Of a stretch of DNA of 64,000 bases, positions 26,469 to 36,714 are shown in pieces. A program made the translations under genes and the position numbers. This DNA comes from Kofleriaceae bacterium (GTDB lineage: Bacteria > Myxococcota_A > Polyangia > Haliangiales > Haliangiaceae), in NCBI GenBank assembly GCA_018057825.1, contig JAGPCY010000046.1, positions 1-64,000 of the forward strand, given 5' to 3'. The notes beneath the pieces are model-generated. The model worked only from the letters and a program-made list of their open reading frames with translations, was not told the origin of the DNA and searched no databases. Numbering within the stretch: the stretch's first letter is position 1; the number at the start of each line of letters is the position of its first letter.

Positions 26469-27134
26469 ATGCTGCGCCGTTTCGTCGCCTCGGTCGTGGT
26501 CGTGGGCTCGCTGGTCGTCGGGGACGGCGCGGCCGTCGCCGAGTCGCCGCCGGCGTCGCGCACCTGGACGATCGTGCTCGAGGGCTGCCAGGCGAACCCG
26601 GCGGTGTCATCGGCCGCCAGCGGTCGCGCGGTGATCGTCCGGCAGTTCTTCGGCGCCGAGGAAGTACAGTACAGCGTCAACTTCGACGGCCTGACCGGGA
26701 CCCACGTCGCGACCCATCTCCACGGTCCGGCCGAGCGCGGCCAGGCCGGCCCGGTGATCGCGACCCTCAATCCGGGAGCGCCGAGCCAGGGCTTCGTCCC
26801 CCTCACGGCCGAGCTCCTGATCGCGCTCGAGGGCGGACGCCTGTACCTCGACGTCCATTCGACCGGGTTCCCCGACGGCGAGCTGCGCGGCCAGATCGAC
26901 GATCGCGGCTCGGCCTGCGCGCCGGCGGTCGACGCGGCGGTCGACGCCCCGGTCGACGCCCCGGTCGACGCGCCCCTGTCGGGTCCCGACGGCGGGATGC
27001 CTCCGGTGGTTCGCGACGGCGGCGACGGCAACGGCGGCAGCGACGGCGGCTGCGCGACCGGCGGCTCGACGGGCGGGCTGGCCGCGGCGGGCGCCGCGCT
27101 GGTCGGGGTCGTGCGTCGCCGACGCCGCCGGTGA
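26469..27134 (+). CDS. CHRD-domain secreted protein with MYXO-CTERM-like tail
   Basis: A 221-residue protein: signal peptide (to about residue 25), a CHRD domain with ATHLHGPA, PVIATL, and the closing LYLDVHSTGFPDGELRGQI, then Asp/Ala/Pro-rich repeats (VDAPVDAP), a Gly/Asp linker, GGCATGG and a hydrophobic segment ending in six arginines. Surface or secreted; function of CHRD in bacteria is unclear. Tract 8 begins three bases after the stop. Confidence 0.85.
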   Translation: MLRRFVASVVVVGSLVVGDGAAVAESPPASRTWTIVLEGCQANPAVSSAASGRAVIVRQFFGAEEVQYSVNFDGLTGTHVATHLHGPAERGQAGPVIATLNPGAPSQGFVPLTAELLIALEGGRLYLDVHSTGFPDGELRGQIDDRGSACAPAVDAAVDAPVDAPVDAPLSGPDGGMPPVVRDGGDGNGGSDGGCATGGSTGGLAAAGAALVGVVRRRRRR

Positions 27135-27137
27135 GCG

Positions 27138-27300
27138 GAGGCCGAGACCGAGGCCGAGGCCGAGACCGAGACCGAGGCCGAGACCGAGGCCGAGACCGAG
27201 GCCGAGGCCGAGACGGAGACCGAGGCCGAGACCGAGACCGAGGCCGAGACCGAGACCGAGACCGAGGCCGAGACCGAGACCGAGGCCGAGACCGAGACCG
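27138..27300 (+). repeat. Hexanucleotide tract 8 between tandem genes
   Basis: About 27 hexamers of GAGACC and GAGGCC with one GAGACG. It starts just after the CHRD stop and is followed at once by a strong hairpin. Confidence 0.9.
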
Positions 27301-27302
27301 GG

Positions 27303-27333
27303 GCGCCGTTCGCCCTGGTGGGGTGAACGGCGC
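27303..27333 (+). terminator. Hairpin after tract 8
   Basis: GCGCCGTTC and GAACGGCGC form a perfect 9-bp stem, extendable inward through GCCC/GGGT. No U-run follows. It lies 160 bases before the pilin operon and probably ends the CHRD transcript. Confidence 0.5.
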
Positions 27334-27492
27334 TCGTGGGGCCCATGTGAGGTCTATTCCCACCTGCGTGTTTTGATTGGCCTTTCGATGGGGCGGCTAC
27401 CGATCGCTACCCCGGAATCAGGTTTCGCCTGCGCCCGGATCCTGCGAAACTGGGCGGTGGGCAGCCAGCTTCGGCGTCGCCCTCGGTCTGCC

Positions 27493-28143
27493 ATGAACCA
27501 GCGACCCCTCCTCCGTCGTCCATCCCGCCGCTCCCTCCGCGATCGCCACCGACGCGGCAGCGCGATGATCGTCGCGATGATCGCGCTCACCGGCCTGGTG
27601 ACGATCGGCGGCATGGCCGCGCTGTCGATCCGCAGCGGCATCACCGCGGTCGGCGCCGATCGATCGAAGTCGGTGGCGCTCTACATCGCCGAGTCGGGGG
27701 CCGCCGCCGGCGCCGACTACCTGCGCAAGAACGTCCGGTCGTCCGGCTACTACAGCGAGTTCGTCGAGCCCAATAACGTCGCGCCGCAGAAGCCGCCCGG
27801 CATCCCGGGCAACGAGGCGCGTCCCGGTCAGGCCGGCAACATGTTCTCGGCCGACATGAACGCCTGGTACGAGGTCGAGGTCCTGAACAACCTCGACGAT
27901 CCCGGGTTCGCCGCCGGCGACGACACCGACCAGACGATCATCATCCGCGCGACCGGCCACGGCCCCGGCGGCTCCCACGCCCAGGTCGAGCTCTACGTCC
28001 GCGCCAACGGCGTGACCGGCCTCGGCCGGCCGTGCCCGAGCTACGGCCAGAAGGGCATGGCCGAGGACGGCGCCGGCCGCAACGACTGCCTCACCAACAT
28101 CGACTTCACCGACGTCGAGACCTACTCGCCCGGGGGACCCTGA
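27493..28143 (+). CDS. PilX-like pilus assembly protein
   Basis: A 216-residue protein with a basic N-terminus then the hydrophobic helix SAMIVAMIALTGLVTIGGMAALSI (about residues 23-46) and IAESGAAAGADYLR, the usual PilX/minor-pilin start. The rest is extracytoplasmic with two cysteines near the end. It is the first gene of a tightly packed pilus operon (PilX-PilY1-PilV-PilW-FimT order) whose products prime type IV pilus assembly. Confidence 0.75.
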   Translation: MNQRPLLRRPSRRSLRDRHRRGSAMIVAMIALTGLVTIGGMAALSIRSGITAVGADRSKSVALYIAESGAAAGADYLRKNVRSSGYYSEFVEPNNVAPQKPPGIPGNEARPGQAGNMFSADMNAWYEVEVLNNLDDPGFAAGDDTDQTIIIRATGHGPGGSHAQVELYVRANGVTGLGRPCPSYGQKGMAEDGAGRNDCLTNIDFTDVETYSPGGP

Positions 28144-28145
28144 CC

Positions 28146-31100
28146 ATGGCGTTCGATCCTCGCCGCAACTTCACCATCGCGACCCGCGCCCTGGCGCTGG
28201 CCGCCGCCCTGGCCGTCGCCAGCAGCCCAGTCGCCGTGGCCGCCACCACCTGCCCGGTCACCTCGCCGCCGGCGGCGTGGTCGGGGAGCTTCCTCGACAC
28301 CGACACCACCAAGGACGGCATCGAGTGGGACACCTCGGCGCGGCTCCAGCTCGCCGACGCCGCCGGGGAGTTCTCGTCGGTCAACCTGGGCGTCACCGAC
28401 TTCAGCGTGTTCGCGGCGGTCGCGGACTTCGACCGCGACGGCTGGGACGACTTCGTCGGTCTCGACGAGCCCGGCAACTACATGCGGATCTACAAGAACC
28501 GCACCTACGAGAACCCCGAGCCCGACTGGACCGACACCAGCCAGGTCCGCACGCCCAAGTTCGACTGCCCGACGACCTACGACACCGACGGCGTGCTCCA
28601 GTACCACGCCTGCCACGTCAAGTGGCCCGAGGAGACCAACGACCCGTCGTGGAGCGTGCAGCGCCGACCGACCGTGGCCGCTGACTTCGACGGCGACGGC
28701 TGGCCCGACATCCTGTCGCTGCCCGGCTCGACCGACGCCCCGCCGTGGGACACCGAACTCTATATCAACAAGGGTGAGAACACGACCGACGGCTACCCGA
28801 CCTTCAACGGGCCGTACTGGGCCCTGGCCAGCGACACCTCGCTGTCGAACTTCGGCAGCCAGCCGTGGGGCGGCACGACGATCCAGACCTACGACTACAA
28901 CGGCGATCGCAAGCTCGACGTGCTGGTCAGCGCCGGCTCGAGCGGCGGCACGATCCGCGTCTTCCTCAACACCTGCACGATCGACACCAGCGCGACGCCG
29001 CCGCCGGCGCCGGCGCCGCTGCGCTGCCTCAACCGACCGACCTTCTCGTACCTCGGCATCCTCATCACCGGCCTGGGCTACGGCGTCTCGGGCACCGCCC
29101 GCCACCCGGTGTTCGACTACGCCGACGTCGACGGCGACAGCCTGCCCGACCTGGTGGTCGGCGCGCCGACCTGCTGCGCCGACGCGTCGCTGCGCCTGCG
29201 CCTGTACAAGGGCACGGCCGGCGGGGGGCTGTCGTCGACCCACCAGTCGATCGCCTTCCAGGGCGGCGCCACGGTGGTGTTCCTGCGCGACTTCTCGGGC
29301 GACGGCAAGATCGACCTGATCGTCGGCACCGACAACTGGAACTACAACGCCGGCCACGGCGGCGAGTCGTTCTACTGGGTCAACAACGGCACCGGCACGC
29401 CGTTCTCGAACGCCCCGCTCAAGCTCACCACCCACGACGAGGCGACGCTGCGGGACTACGACGTCGGCTTCCCGTTCGACTACGACCACGACCCCGACCG
29501 GACGATCGACCTGATGATCGCCGACGGCAACCACACCGGGTCGTTCTTCGTCCAGGCCAACCGGGTCGCTGCCCGCTACGTGCCGTGTGGCACCGCGGCC
29601 TCGGGCGCGGTCGACCTCGGCCCGCTGGCGTCGAGCGAGATGGTCGTGACCGCGGCCCGCATCGAGAAGCCGGTCATGAACGTGCCGAACGGCACCTCGA
29701 TCAAGTTCTTCATGTCGAACGAGTCGCCGGAGAACTGGGTCCAGGCCACCCCGTGCGCCGACGATCCCAACGACTACTGCGCCAGCTTCCCCAAGCCGGT
29801 CGGGCGGATCGTCAAGTGGAAGGTCGAGATGTGCTCGAACAGCACCAACTCGAAGACCCCGACCCTGTCGAGCATCCAGGCCAGCTTCGACTACACCCCG
29901 GCCCGCGAGCACTTCCGGGCCGGCGCGATCGTCCACGACGGCGTCGCCTACCTGGGCGGGTTCCGCCAGCCCGGCGACCGCGGCCACCTGTTCGCGATCA
30001 ACGCCGGGCTGTCGCAGACCTACTGGGACGCCGCGGCCGCGATCAACAGCACCTCCGACAGCAACCGCAAGGTCTATACCGCCACCACTAACGGCACCAC
30101 CCGCCTCGACTTCACCGCCAGCAACGCCTCGTCGACGGCGCTCCAGACCACGCTGGCGGTCAGCGACGCCACCCAGGCGGCGACGATCATCAACTGGGTC
30201 CGCAGCGCGCGGTTCGGCGTCGGCAACACCGGCATCGAGCTATCGCGGCTGGGCGCGATCGAGACCTCGACGCCGGCGATCCTGACCAAGCCCGGGTTCC
30301 CGATCTGGTACGTCCACGCCTCGTCGGCCGACAAGGCCCGGCACGACGCCTTCCGCACCGCCAACGCCGGTCGGCGCAACCTGGTCCTGTTCGGCGCCAA
30401 GGACGGCATGATCCACGCGATCCAGACCGCACCGTCGGCGATCACCACCGCGCCCAGCGGCACCGAGGCCTGGGCCTTCATCCCGCCCAAGGTCGCGGCC
30501 GGGATCGTCGCCGACTACACCACCAGCCAGAGCGCGGGCGTGACCCAGGTGGCGTCGTACCCGGACGGCTCGCCGACCCTGGCCGACTACCGCAAGGCTG
30601 ACGGCTCCTACGCCACCGCCGCCCTGGTCGCCAGCGGCAACGGCGGCAAGAGCCTGATCGCCCTCGACGTCACCAGCACGGTCAGCTCCTCGGGGACGGT
30701 GATCGGGCCGACCCCGCTGTGGACCGCGACGCCGGGCGAGGGTGACGCCGGCCAGGCCTTCGTCAAGCCCGCGGTGGCCCGGGTGCTGATCGACGGCGCC
30801 GAGACGTACATCGCGATCGCCGCCACCGGCCTGGCCCACGACAACCCGACCGCGCCCTTCACCAAGGGCCGTGTGGTGTCGGCCTACGACCTGACCAACG
30901 GCCGGCTGTTGTGGAAGTTCCAGGCCGAGTGCGCGGTCACCAGCGACATCGCGACCTTCGAGACCGATGACGAGCTCGAGGCCGGCGCGCCGACCTTCAA
31001 CGGCTACGTCGACCGCGCGGTGTTCGCCGACGCCTGCGGCTACGTCTACAAGCTCGATCCGGCCCGCGACCTCGAGGGCGCGTGGAACGACAACACCGGG

Positions 31101-31790
31101 CTGGGCGCGATCGCGGTGACCGCCGCCACCACCACCACGCCGTCGGGCGTCACCACCACGCCGCAGCGCGCGCTGTTCTCGACGCGCCTGACCGCCGACG
31201 CCCTCGGCAAGGACAGCCCGATCGGCGGCACCCTGGCGATCCGCTCGGACTCGTCGACCCGGGTGGTCCTGTTCTTCGGCACCGGCGGGCTCGAGAGCCA
31301 CCCGGCGACCGAGGAGAACGAGTTCTACGCGGTCTATGCCGACACCGGCGAGCTGCGCTCGAAGATGACCGGGAGCTGCTCGGGCGGACAGTGCGAGAAG
31401 TTCTACGGCGGCGCGGTGGTGACGCCGGAGCAGGTGATCTTCACCCGCACGATCGACCCGGCGGTCGGCACCGCGACCTGTGACGACGGCTCGACCAAGC
31501 TGACCGCGGCCGCCCTCGAGGCCGCCGCCAACGACGAGTTCGCGATCGACTTCGAGCAGACGATCGACTCGGCGGTGATGGGCTCGCTCTACGGCGACGC
31601 CGGCGCGCTGTACTTCGCGACGCTCAGCGGCGACATCTCGCGCATCGGCTCGCCGCGGGCCGGCAACGCCGGCGGCGACTCGACCGGGCCGGGGGTCAAC
31701 CCCTTCGGCACCGGCAACGAGTCGACCACCACGGGCACGGTCGGCACCACCGACCCGCTGACCCTCCTGGGCTGGCGTCAGGTGTACTGA
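28146..31790 (+). CDS. pilY1: PilY1-like pilus tip protein
   Basis: A 1214-residue exported protein with a signal peptide ending VAVAA. The N-terminal half has FG-GAP/VCBS-like calcium motifs (VADFDRDGWDDFVG, AADFDGDGWPDIL, YDYNGDRKLDVLV, YADVDGDSLPDLVVG). The C-terminal half is the PilY1 beta-propeller, with NLVLFGAKDGMIHAI, SLIALDVT, VVSAYDLTNG and FATLSGDISRIG. PilY1 acts in adhesion, surface sensing and pilus retraction control. It starts two bases after the PilX stop. Confidence 0.9.
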   Translation: MAFDPRRNFTIATRALALAAALAVASSPVAVAATTCPVTSPPAAWSGSFLDTDTTKDGIEWDTSARLQLADAAGEFSSVNLGVTDFSVFAAVADFDRDGWDDFVGLDEPGNYMRIYKNRTYENPEPDWTDTSQVRTPKFDCPTTYDTDGVLQYHACHVKWPEETNDPSWSVQRRPTVAADFDGDGWPDILSLPGSTDAPPWDTELYINKGENTTDGYPTFNGPYWALASDTSLSNFGSQPWGGTTIQTYDYNGDRKLDVLVSAGSSGGTIRVFLNTCTIDTSATPPPAPAPLRCLNRPTFSYLGILITGLGYGVSGTARHPVFDYADVDGDSLPDLVVGAPTCCADASLRLRLYKGTAGGGLSSTHQSIAFQGGATVVFLRDFSGDGKIDLIVGTDNWNYNAGHGGESFYWVNNGTGTPFSNAPLKLTTHDEATLRDYDVGFPFDYDHDPDRTIDLMIADGNHTGSFFVQANRVAARYVPCGTAASGAVDLGPLASSEMVVTAARIEKPVMNVPNGTSIKFFMSNESPENWVQATPCADDPNDYCASFPKPVGRIVKWKVEMCSNSTNSKTPTLSSIQASFDYTPAREHFRAGAIVHDGVAYLGGFRQPGDRGHLFAINAGLSQTYWDAAAAINSTSDSNRKVYTATTNGTTRLDFTASNASSTALQTTLAVSDATQAATIINWVRSARFGVGNTGIELSRLGAIETSTPAILTKPGFPIWYVHASSADKARHDAFRTANAGRRNLVLFGAKDGMIHAIQTAPSAITTAPSGTEAWAFIPPKVAAGIVADYTTSQSAGVTQVASYPDGSPTLADYRKADGSYATAALVASGNGGKSLIALDVTSTVSSSGTVIGPTPLWTATPGEGDAGQAFVKPAVARVLIDGAETYIAIAATGLAHDNPTAPFTKGRVVSAYDLTNGRLLWKFQAECAVTSDIATFETDDELEAGAPTFNGYVDRAVFADACGYVYKLDPARDLEGAWNDNTGLGAIAVTAATTTTPSGVTTTPQRALFSTRLTADALGKDSPIGGTLAIRSDSSTRVVLFFGTGGLESHPATEENEFYAVYADTGELRSKMTGSCSGGQCEKFYGGAVVTPEQVIFTRTIDPAVGTATCDDGSTKLTAAALEAAANDEFAIDFEQTIDSAVMGSLYGDAGALYFATLSGDISRIGSPRAGNAGGDSTGPGVNPFGTGNESTTTGTVGTTDPLTLLGWRQVY

Positions 31791-32278
31791 TGGGGCGGCG
31801 TCGCTCACCGAGCCCCCGTGCCGCCGGCCGCCACCAGCGCGGCTTCACGCTGATCGAGCTGCTGGTGACCCTGGGCATCACCGTGGTCGGGCTCACCGGC
31901 CTCCTGTCGCTGCACCTCGCCACCGTCTCCGGCAACGAGCGGACCGCCGACGCCGGCCAGGCCCTGACGATCGCGCAGGAGAAGCTCGAGGAGATGCGCG
32001 CGTACACCGTGCCGCGGCTCCTGACCCGGTTCAGCACCGCCAGCCTGCCGATCGACGCCAGCCTCGACACCGTGACCGGGCGGACCGGCATCGTGTACCG
32101 GCCGCGGATCCAGGTCGAGGAGATGACCGCATTCAGCCCCGACCTGGTGCGGATCCGGGTCGAGGTCGAGTGGAGCGACGACAACGCCAACGGCTCGGGC
32201 ACCGGCACCGGCGCCGCCGCCGCCTTCGATCACCGGGTCGCCCTCGAGCTTATCCGGACCGCGGGGGACGGGCTGTGA
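31790..32278 (+). CDS. PilV-like minor pilin
   Basis: A 162-residue protein with a type III prepilin signal RGFTLIELLVTLGITVVGL, cut after Gly by PilD, and a short pilin body. The TGATG overlap with PilY1 indicates translational coupling. Length and position fit PilV, a minor pilin in the priming complex. Confidence 0.85.
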   Translation: MGRRRSPSPRAAGRHQRGFTLIELLVTLGITVVGLTGLLSLHLATVSGNERTADAGQALTIAQEKLEEMRAYTVPRLLTRFSTASLPIDASLDTVTGRTGIVYRPRIQVEEMTAFSPDLVRIRVEVEWSDDNANGSGTGTGAAAAFDHRVALELIRTAGDGL

Positions 32279-33450
32279 TCGTGCGGCGCCGCGGGCTCGC
32301 GCCGCCGTCCCACCGGCGCGGCTTCACGCTGATCGAGCTGATGATCGCGCTCACGGTCAGCTCGCTCCTGGTCGCGATGATCCTGCAGATCTTCACCAAG
32401 ATGTCGTCGGGCTACCGGGCCCAGCAGAACATCGCCGAGCTGCAGCGCCGCCTGACCGCGGCCCAGGCGGTGATCCAGCGCGACGTCCGGCAGGCCGGAT
32501 TCCAGCTCCTCGACGGCTTCCAGCGGGTCGGCTCGACCCAGGTGTTGGCGCCAGTCCAGCTCACCGACAACGCCGACGGCTTTGGCCCCGATCGCCTGGC
32601 GGTGTTCTACGCCGACCCGGTGGCCCAGGCCCGGGTGATGACGATCGCTGGCACCGGCACCGACCCGGTGACCTCGCTCACCGTCGACGACCCCGACAAC
32701 TTCGGCCGCGACGACCTGGTGGTGATCACCAACCGCGAGCTGGCGCCGCTCGGCACGACGATCGTCAACCACACCAAGGCCTGCGTGCTCCAGGTCGTGT
32801 CGGTGGCGGGGACGACCGTCAACTTCCGGGTCAACGGCAACTGGGGCGACGCCCTGAACAGCCATTGCCGCGAGGTCCGCGCCGCCCACGCCCTGCCCGC
32901 CGCCGGCACGATGATGTACCTGTTCGCCGCCCGGGGGTACCGGATCGATCCGACCCGCCGCGAGCTCGGGGTCCTGCAGCTCTCGGAGACCGGCGGCCTG
33001 CGCGACGACTGGCAAGATCTCGGGGTCGGCTTCACCGATCTCCAGGTCGCGTCGCGGTGGTACGAGGGCGAGGATCTGTCGGCGCGCCGGACCACCGACA
33101 CCGACGATCTCGACGCCGACGCCGAGCGCGACTGGTACTCGGGGGCCGACCAGACGACCCTGACCGCGCCGGGCTTGACCTGGGCGGCCCAGCGCCAGCG
33201 CCCGCTGATCATGGAGCTACGGGTGACCTTGGTCGTGCGGACCCGCGAGCGCTTCGACGGCGCGTCCTCGGCCCAGACGCCGGTGCTGACGGTGGCGGCG
33301 CGCCCCGACAACAACGAGATCGGCAACCGCGCCGCGGTACCGCTGGCCGGCGTGGCCGACGCCGCGCGCCCGACCGAGCTGCGCGGCGACGCGATCTACC
33401 GCTACGCCACGGTCGGCAGCGACCTGCGCAACCTGGCGGTGGCGCGATGA
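32275..33450 (+). CDS. PilW-like minor pilin
   Basis: A 391-residue protein with prepilin signal RGFTLIELMIALTVSSLLVAM and the PilW-type continuation LQRRLTAAQAVIQRDVRQAGF. The body is long for a minor pilin, as usual for PilW. The GTG start overlaps the PilV stop by 4 bases. Confidence 0.88.
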   Translation: MIVRRRGLAPPSHRRGFTLIELMIALTVSSLLVAMILQIFTKMSSGYRAQQNIAELQRRLTAAQAVIQRDVRQAGFQLLDGFQRVGSTQVLAPVQLTDNADGFGPDRLAVFYADPVAQARVMTIAGTGTDPVTSLTVDDPDNFGRDDLVVITNRELAPLGTTIVNHTKACVLQVVSVAGTTVNFRVNGNWGDALNSHCREVRAAHALPAAGTMMYLFAARGYRIDPTRRELGVLQLSETGGLRDDWQDLGVGFTDLQVASRWYEGEDLSARRTTDTDDLDADAERDWYSGADQTTLTAPGLTWAAQRQRPLIMELRVTLVVRTRERFDGASSAQTPVLTVAARPDNNEIGNRAAVPLAGVADAARPTELRGDAIYRYATVGSDLRNLAVAR

Positions 33451-34028
33451 CGGCGATGACGCGGACCCGGTCGGCGCGGGCCGGCTTCACCCTGGTCGAG
33501 TTGATGATCGTGGTCGCGATCGTCAGCACCCTGGTCGGCGCCGCCTACGTCTACACCCGCGAGGATCCGCAGCCGATCGACGGCGCCGAGAGCTGTGCGC
33601 TGTTCCTGTCGGACGCGTCGCAGCGCGCGGTGACCGGCGGCGCGGTCCGGGCCAACGTCGCCCAGGCCCTGGGCGTGACCGCCCGGACCCGGGTGATCTT
33701 CGAGGGTGGCAGCCCGGGCGTCTTGTCGCTCGAGCGGCTCGAGGAGAACCCAGCCCCGACCTCGACCTCGGCGTCGTGGGTCGAGGTCCGGCGCATGCGC
33801 CTGCCCAAGGCGATCGTCATGGCGGGCTGGACCGAGACCCCGACCCTGTCGGCGACGGCGGGGCCGGCCAACTCGCTGGTCAGCGGCGGCAACCGCGACC
33901 TCTACTGCGAGCCTGACGGCCGGTGCACCGGCGGGATGATCTACTTCCGCAACGCCAAGGACACCCGGCGGGCCCGGTGCGTGATCCTGCCCCTGGGTGG
34001 CACGCCGATCACGTTCCGGACGTGGTGA
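33447..34028 (+). CDS. FimT/GspH-like pseudopilin
   Basis: A 193-residue protein with prepilin signal AGFTLVELMIVVAIVSTLVGAAY and a GspH/FimT-style body. ATGA overlap with PilW. It ends the minor pilin set; no major pilin or PilBCD motor gene is in the window. Confidence 0.85.
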   Translation: MTAMTRTRSARAGFTLVELMIVVAIVSTLVGAAYVYTREDPQPIDGAESCALFLSDASQRAVTGGAVRANVAQALGVTARTRVIFEGGSPGVLSLERLEENPAPTSTSASWVEVRRMRLPKAIVMAGWTETPTLSATAGPANSLVSGGNRDLYCEPDGRCTGGMIYFRNAKDTRRARCVILPLGGTPITFRTW

Positions 34029-34066
34029 CGTTGCGCCGACCGGGGGGATCCCGGAAACTCACGGCG

Positions 34067-34678
34067 ATGGTCGCGCGGCGCCTCCTCCTCATCCTGGTCT
34101 GCGGGCTGGCGGTCGCCGCCTCCGCCTGCAAGCCCACCCTGCCCAAGTACAACTACGCGGGCGAGCCCGATCCCCGCACCAGCGAGTGGATCCTCGGGGT
34201 CGGCGACCAGATCTCGATCAACGTCTGGGAGAACGCCGCCCTCAACACCGAGGCGACGATCCGCCCGGACGGCAGCATCACGATGCCGCTGATCGGTGAC
34301 CTGCGCGCGGTCGGCGAGACCCCGAGCTCGCTCAAGGCCATGATCAAGGGCCGCCTGGCCGACTACGTGAAGGTCAGCGCCGGCACCGAGATCACCGTCG
34401 CGGTCCGCGGCGCCAACAGCTACCGCTTCTCGATCGTCGGCGAGGTCCAGAACCCGGGCGTGCAGCAGCTCGGCTACTACGTGACGGTGGTCGAGGCCAT
34501 CGCCCTGGCCGGCGGCTTCACCCACTTCGCCGAGCGCAACCGCATCCGCATCTTGCGCCGCGACGCCAAGACCGGCGCGATGCGGACCATCCCGATCGCC
34601 TACGACTTCCTGGCCGACGGCAGCCACCCCGAGATGAACCTGGTGATCATGCCGGGCGACTCGGTCTTCGTTCCATAG
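34067..34678 (+). CDS. Wza-like polysaccharide export lipoprotein
   Basis: A 203-residue protein with lipoprotein signal VAASAC, then a poly-export domain ([19 protein letters not shown]...[15 protein letters not shown]) and an SLBB-type domain ([16 protein letters not shown]...[13 protein letters not shown]), ending [11 protein letters not shown]. Short members form part of outer-membrane export channels for capsule or exopolysaccharide. The partner Wzc-like gene is not here. It starts 38 bases after FimT. Tract 9 begins three bases after its stop. Confidence 0.9.
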   Translation: MVARRLLLILVCGLAVAASACKPTLPKYNYAGEPDPRTSEWILGVGDQISINVWENAALNTEATIRPDGSITMPLIGDLRAVGETPSSLKAMIKGRLADYVKVSAGTEITVAVRGANSYRFSIVGEVQNPGVQQLGYYVTVVEAIALAGGFTHFAERNRIRILRRDAKTGAMRTIPIAYDFLADGSHPEMNLVIMPGDSVFVP

Positions 34679-34680
34679 CC

Positions 34681-34972
34681 TCGGCCTCGGACTCGGTCTC
34701 GGTCTCGGACTCGGACTCGGACTCCGCCTCGGTCTCGGACTCGGTCTCGGCCTCCGCCTCGGACTCGGTCTCGGTCTCGGTCTCGGACTCGGTCTCCGAC
34801 TCGGTCTCGGACTCGGTCTCGGCCTCCGCCCCGGCCTCCGCCCCGGACTCGGTCTCCGTCTCGGCCTCGGTCTCCGTCTCCGACTCGGTCTCGGTCTCGG
34901 TCTCGGCCTCCGACTCGGACTCGGTCTCGGCCTCCGTCTCCGCCTCGGCCCCCGTCTCCGCCCCGCCCCCGC
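34681..34972 (-). repeat. Hexanucleotide tract 9 between convergent genes
   Basis: The longest tract, about 48 hexamers: TCGGTC, TCGGAC, TCGGCC and TCCGCC with some TCCGTC and CCCGCC variants. It reaches from the stop at 34678 to the opposing stop at 34977. No further tract occurs in the remaining 29 kb. Confidence 0.9.
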
Positions 34973-34976
34973 CCGC

Positions 34977-35534
<558 letters not shown>

Positions 35535-35551
35535 GGTGCCGATCCTTTCAG

Positions 35552-36502
<951 letters not shown>

Positions 36503-36619
36503 TGCGTCTCCGTCATATCCGGCAGCACCGGCGGCGGCAGAAGCCCACGAACGTAATGTCCGTGGTCCGCCTTACAGAAGATACACCATCGGCCGCGGTC
36601 GTGTCGAACCATATCGCGA

Positions 36620-36645
36620 TCGGCGGCCGGGGATCCAGCCGCCGA
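36620..36645 (-). terminator. Hairpin downstream of the giant TPR gene
   Basis: TCGGCGGC and GCCGCCGA form a perfect 8-bp stem with a 10-base loop, about 70 bases past the TPR stop codon in the direction of transcription. Confidence 0.45.
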
Positions 36646-36714
36646 CCCGGCAGAGCGTGGCGAGGCGATCGACCGGCCGGGATCTCAGCCCGCGGCGCCC
36701 CCACAGCGGCGGCC

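Noticed and set aside
27360-27492. Cyclic-di-GMP riboswitch before the pilin operon
   Set aside because: Such riboswitches precede pilus operons in some Deltaproteobacteria, but the conserved core motifs of the class I aptamer could not be matched here.
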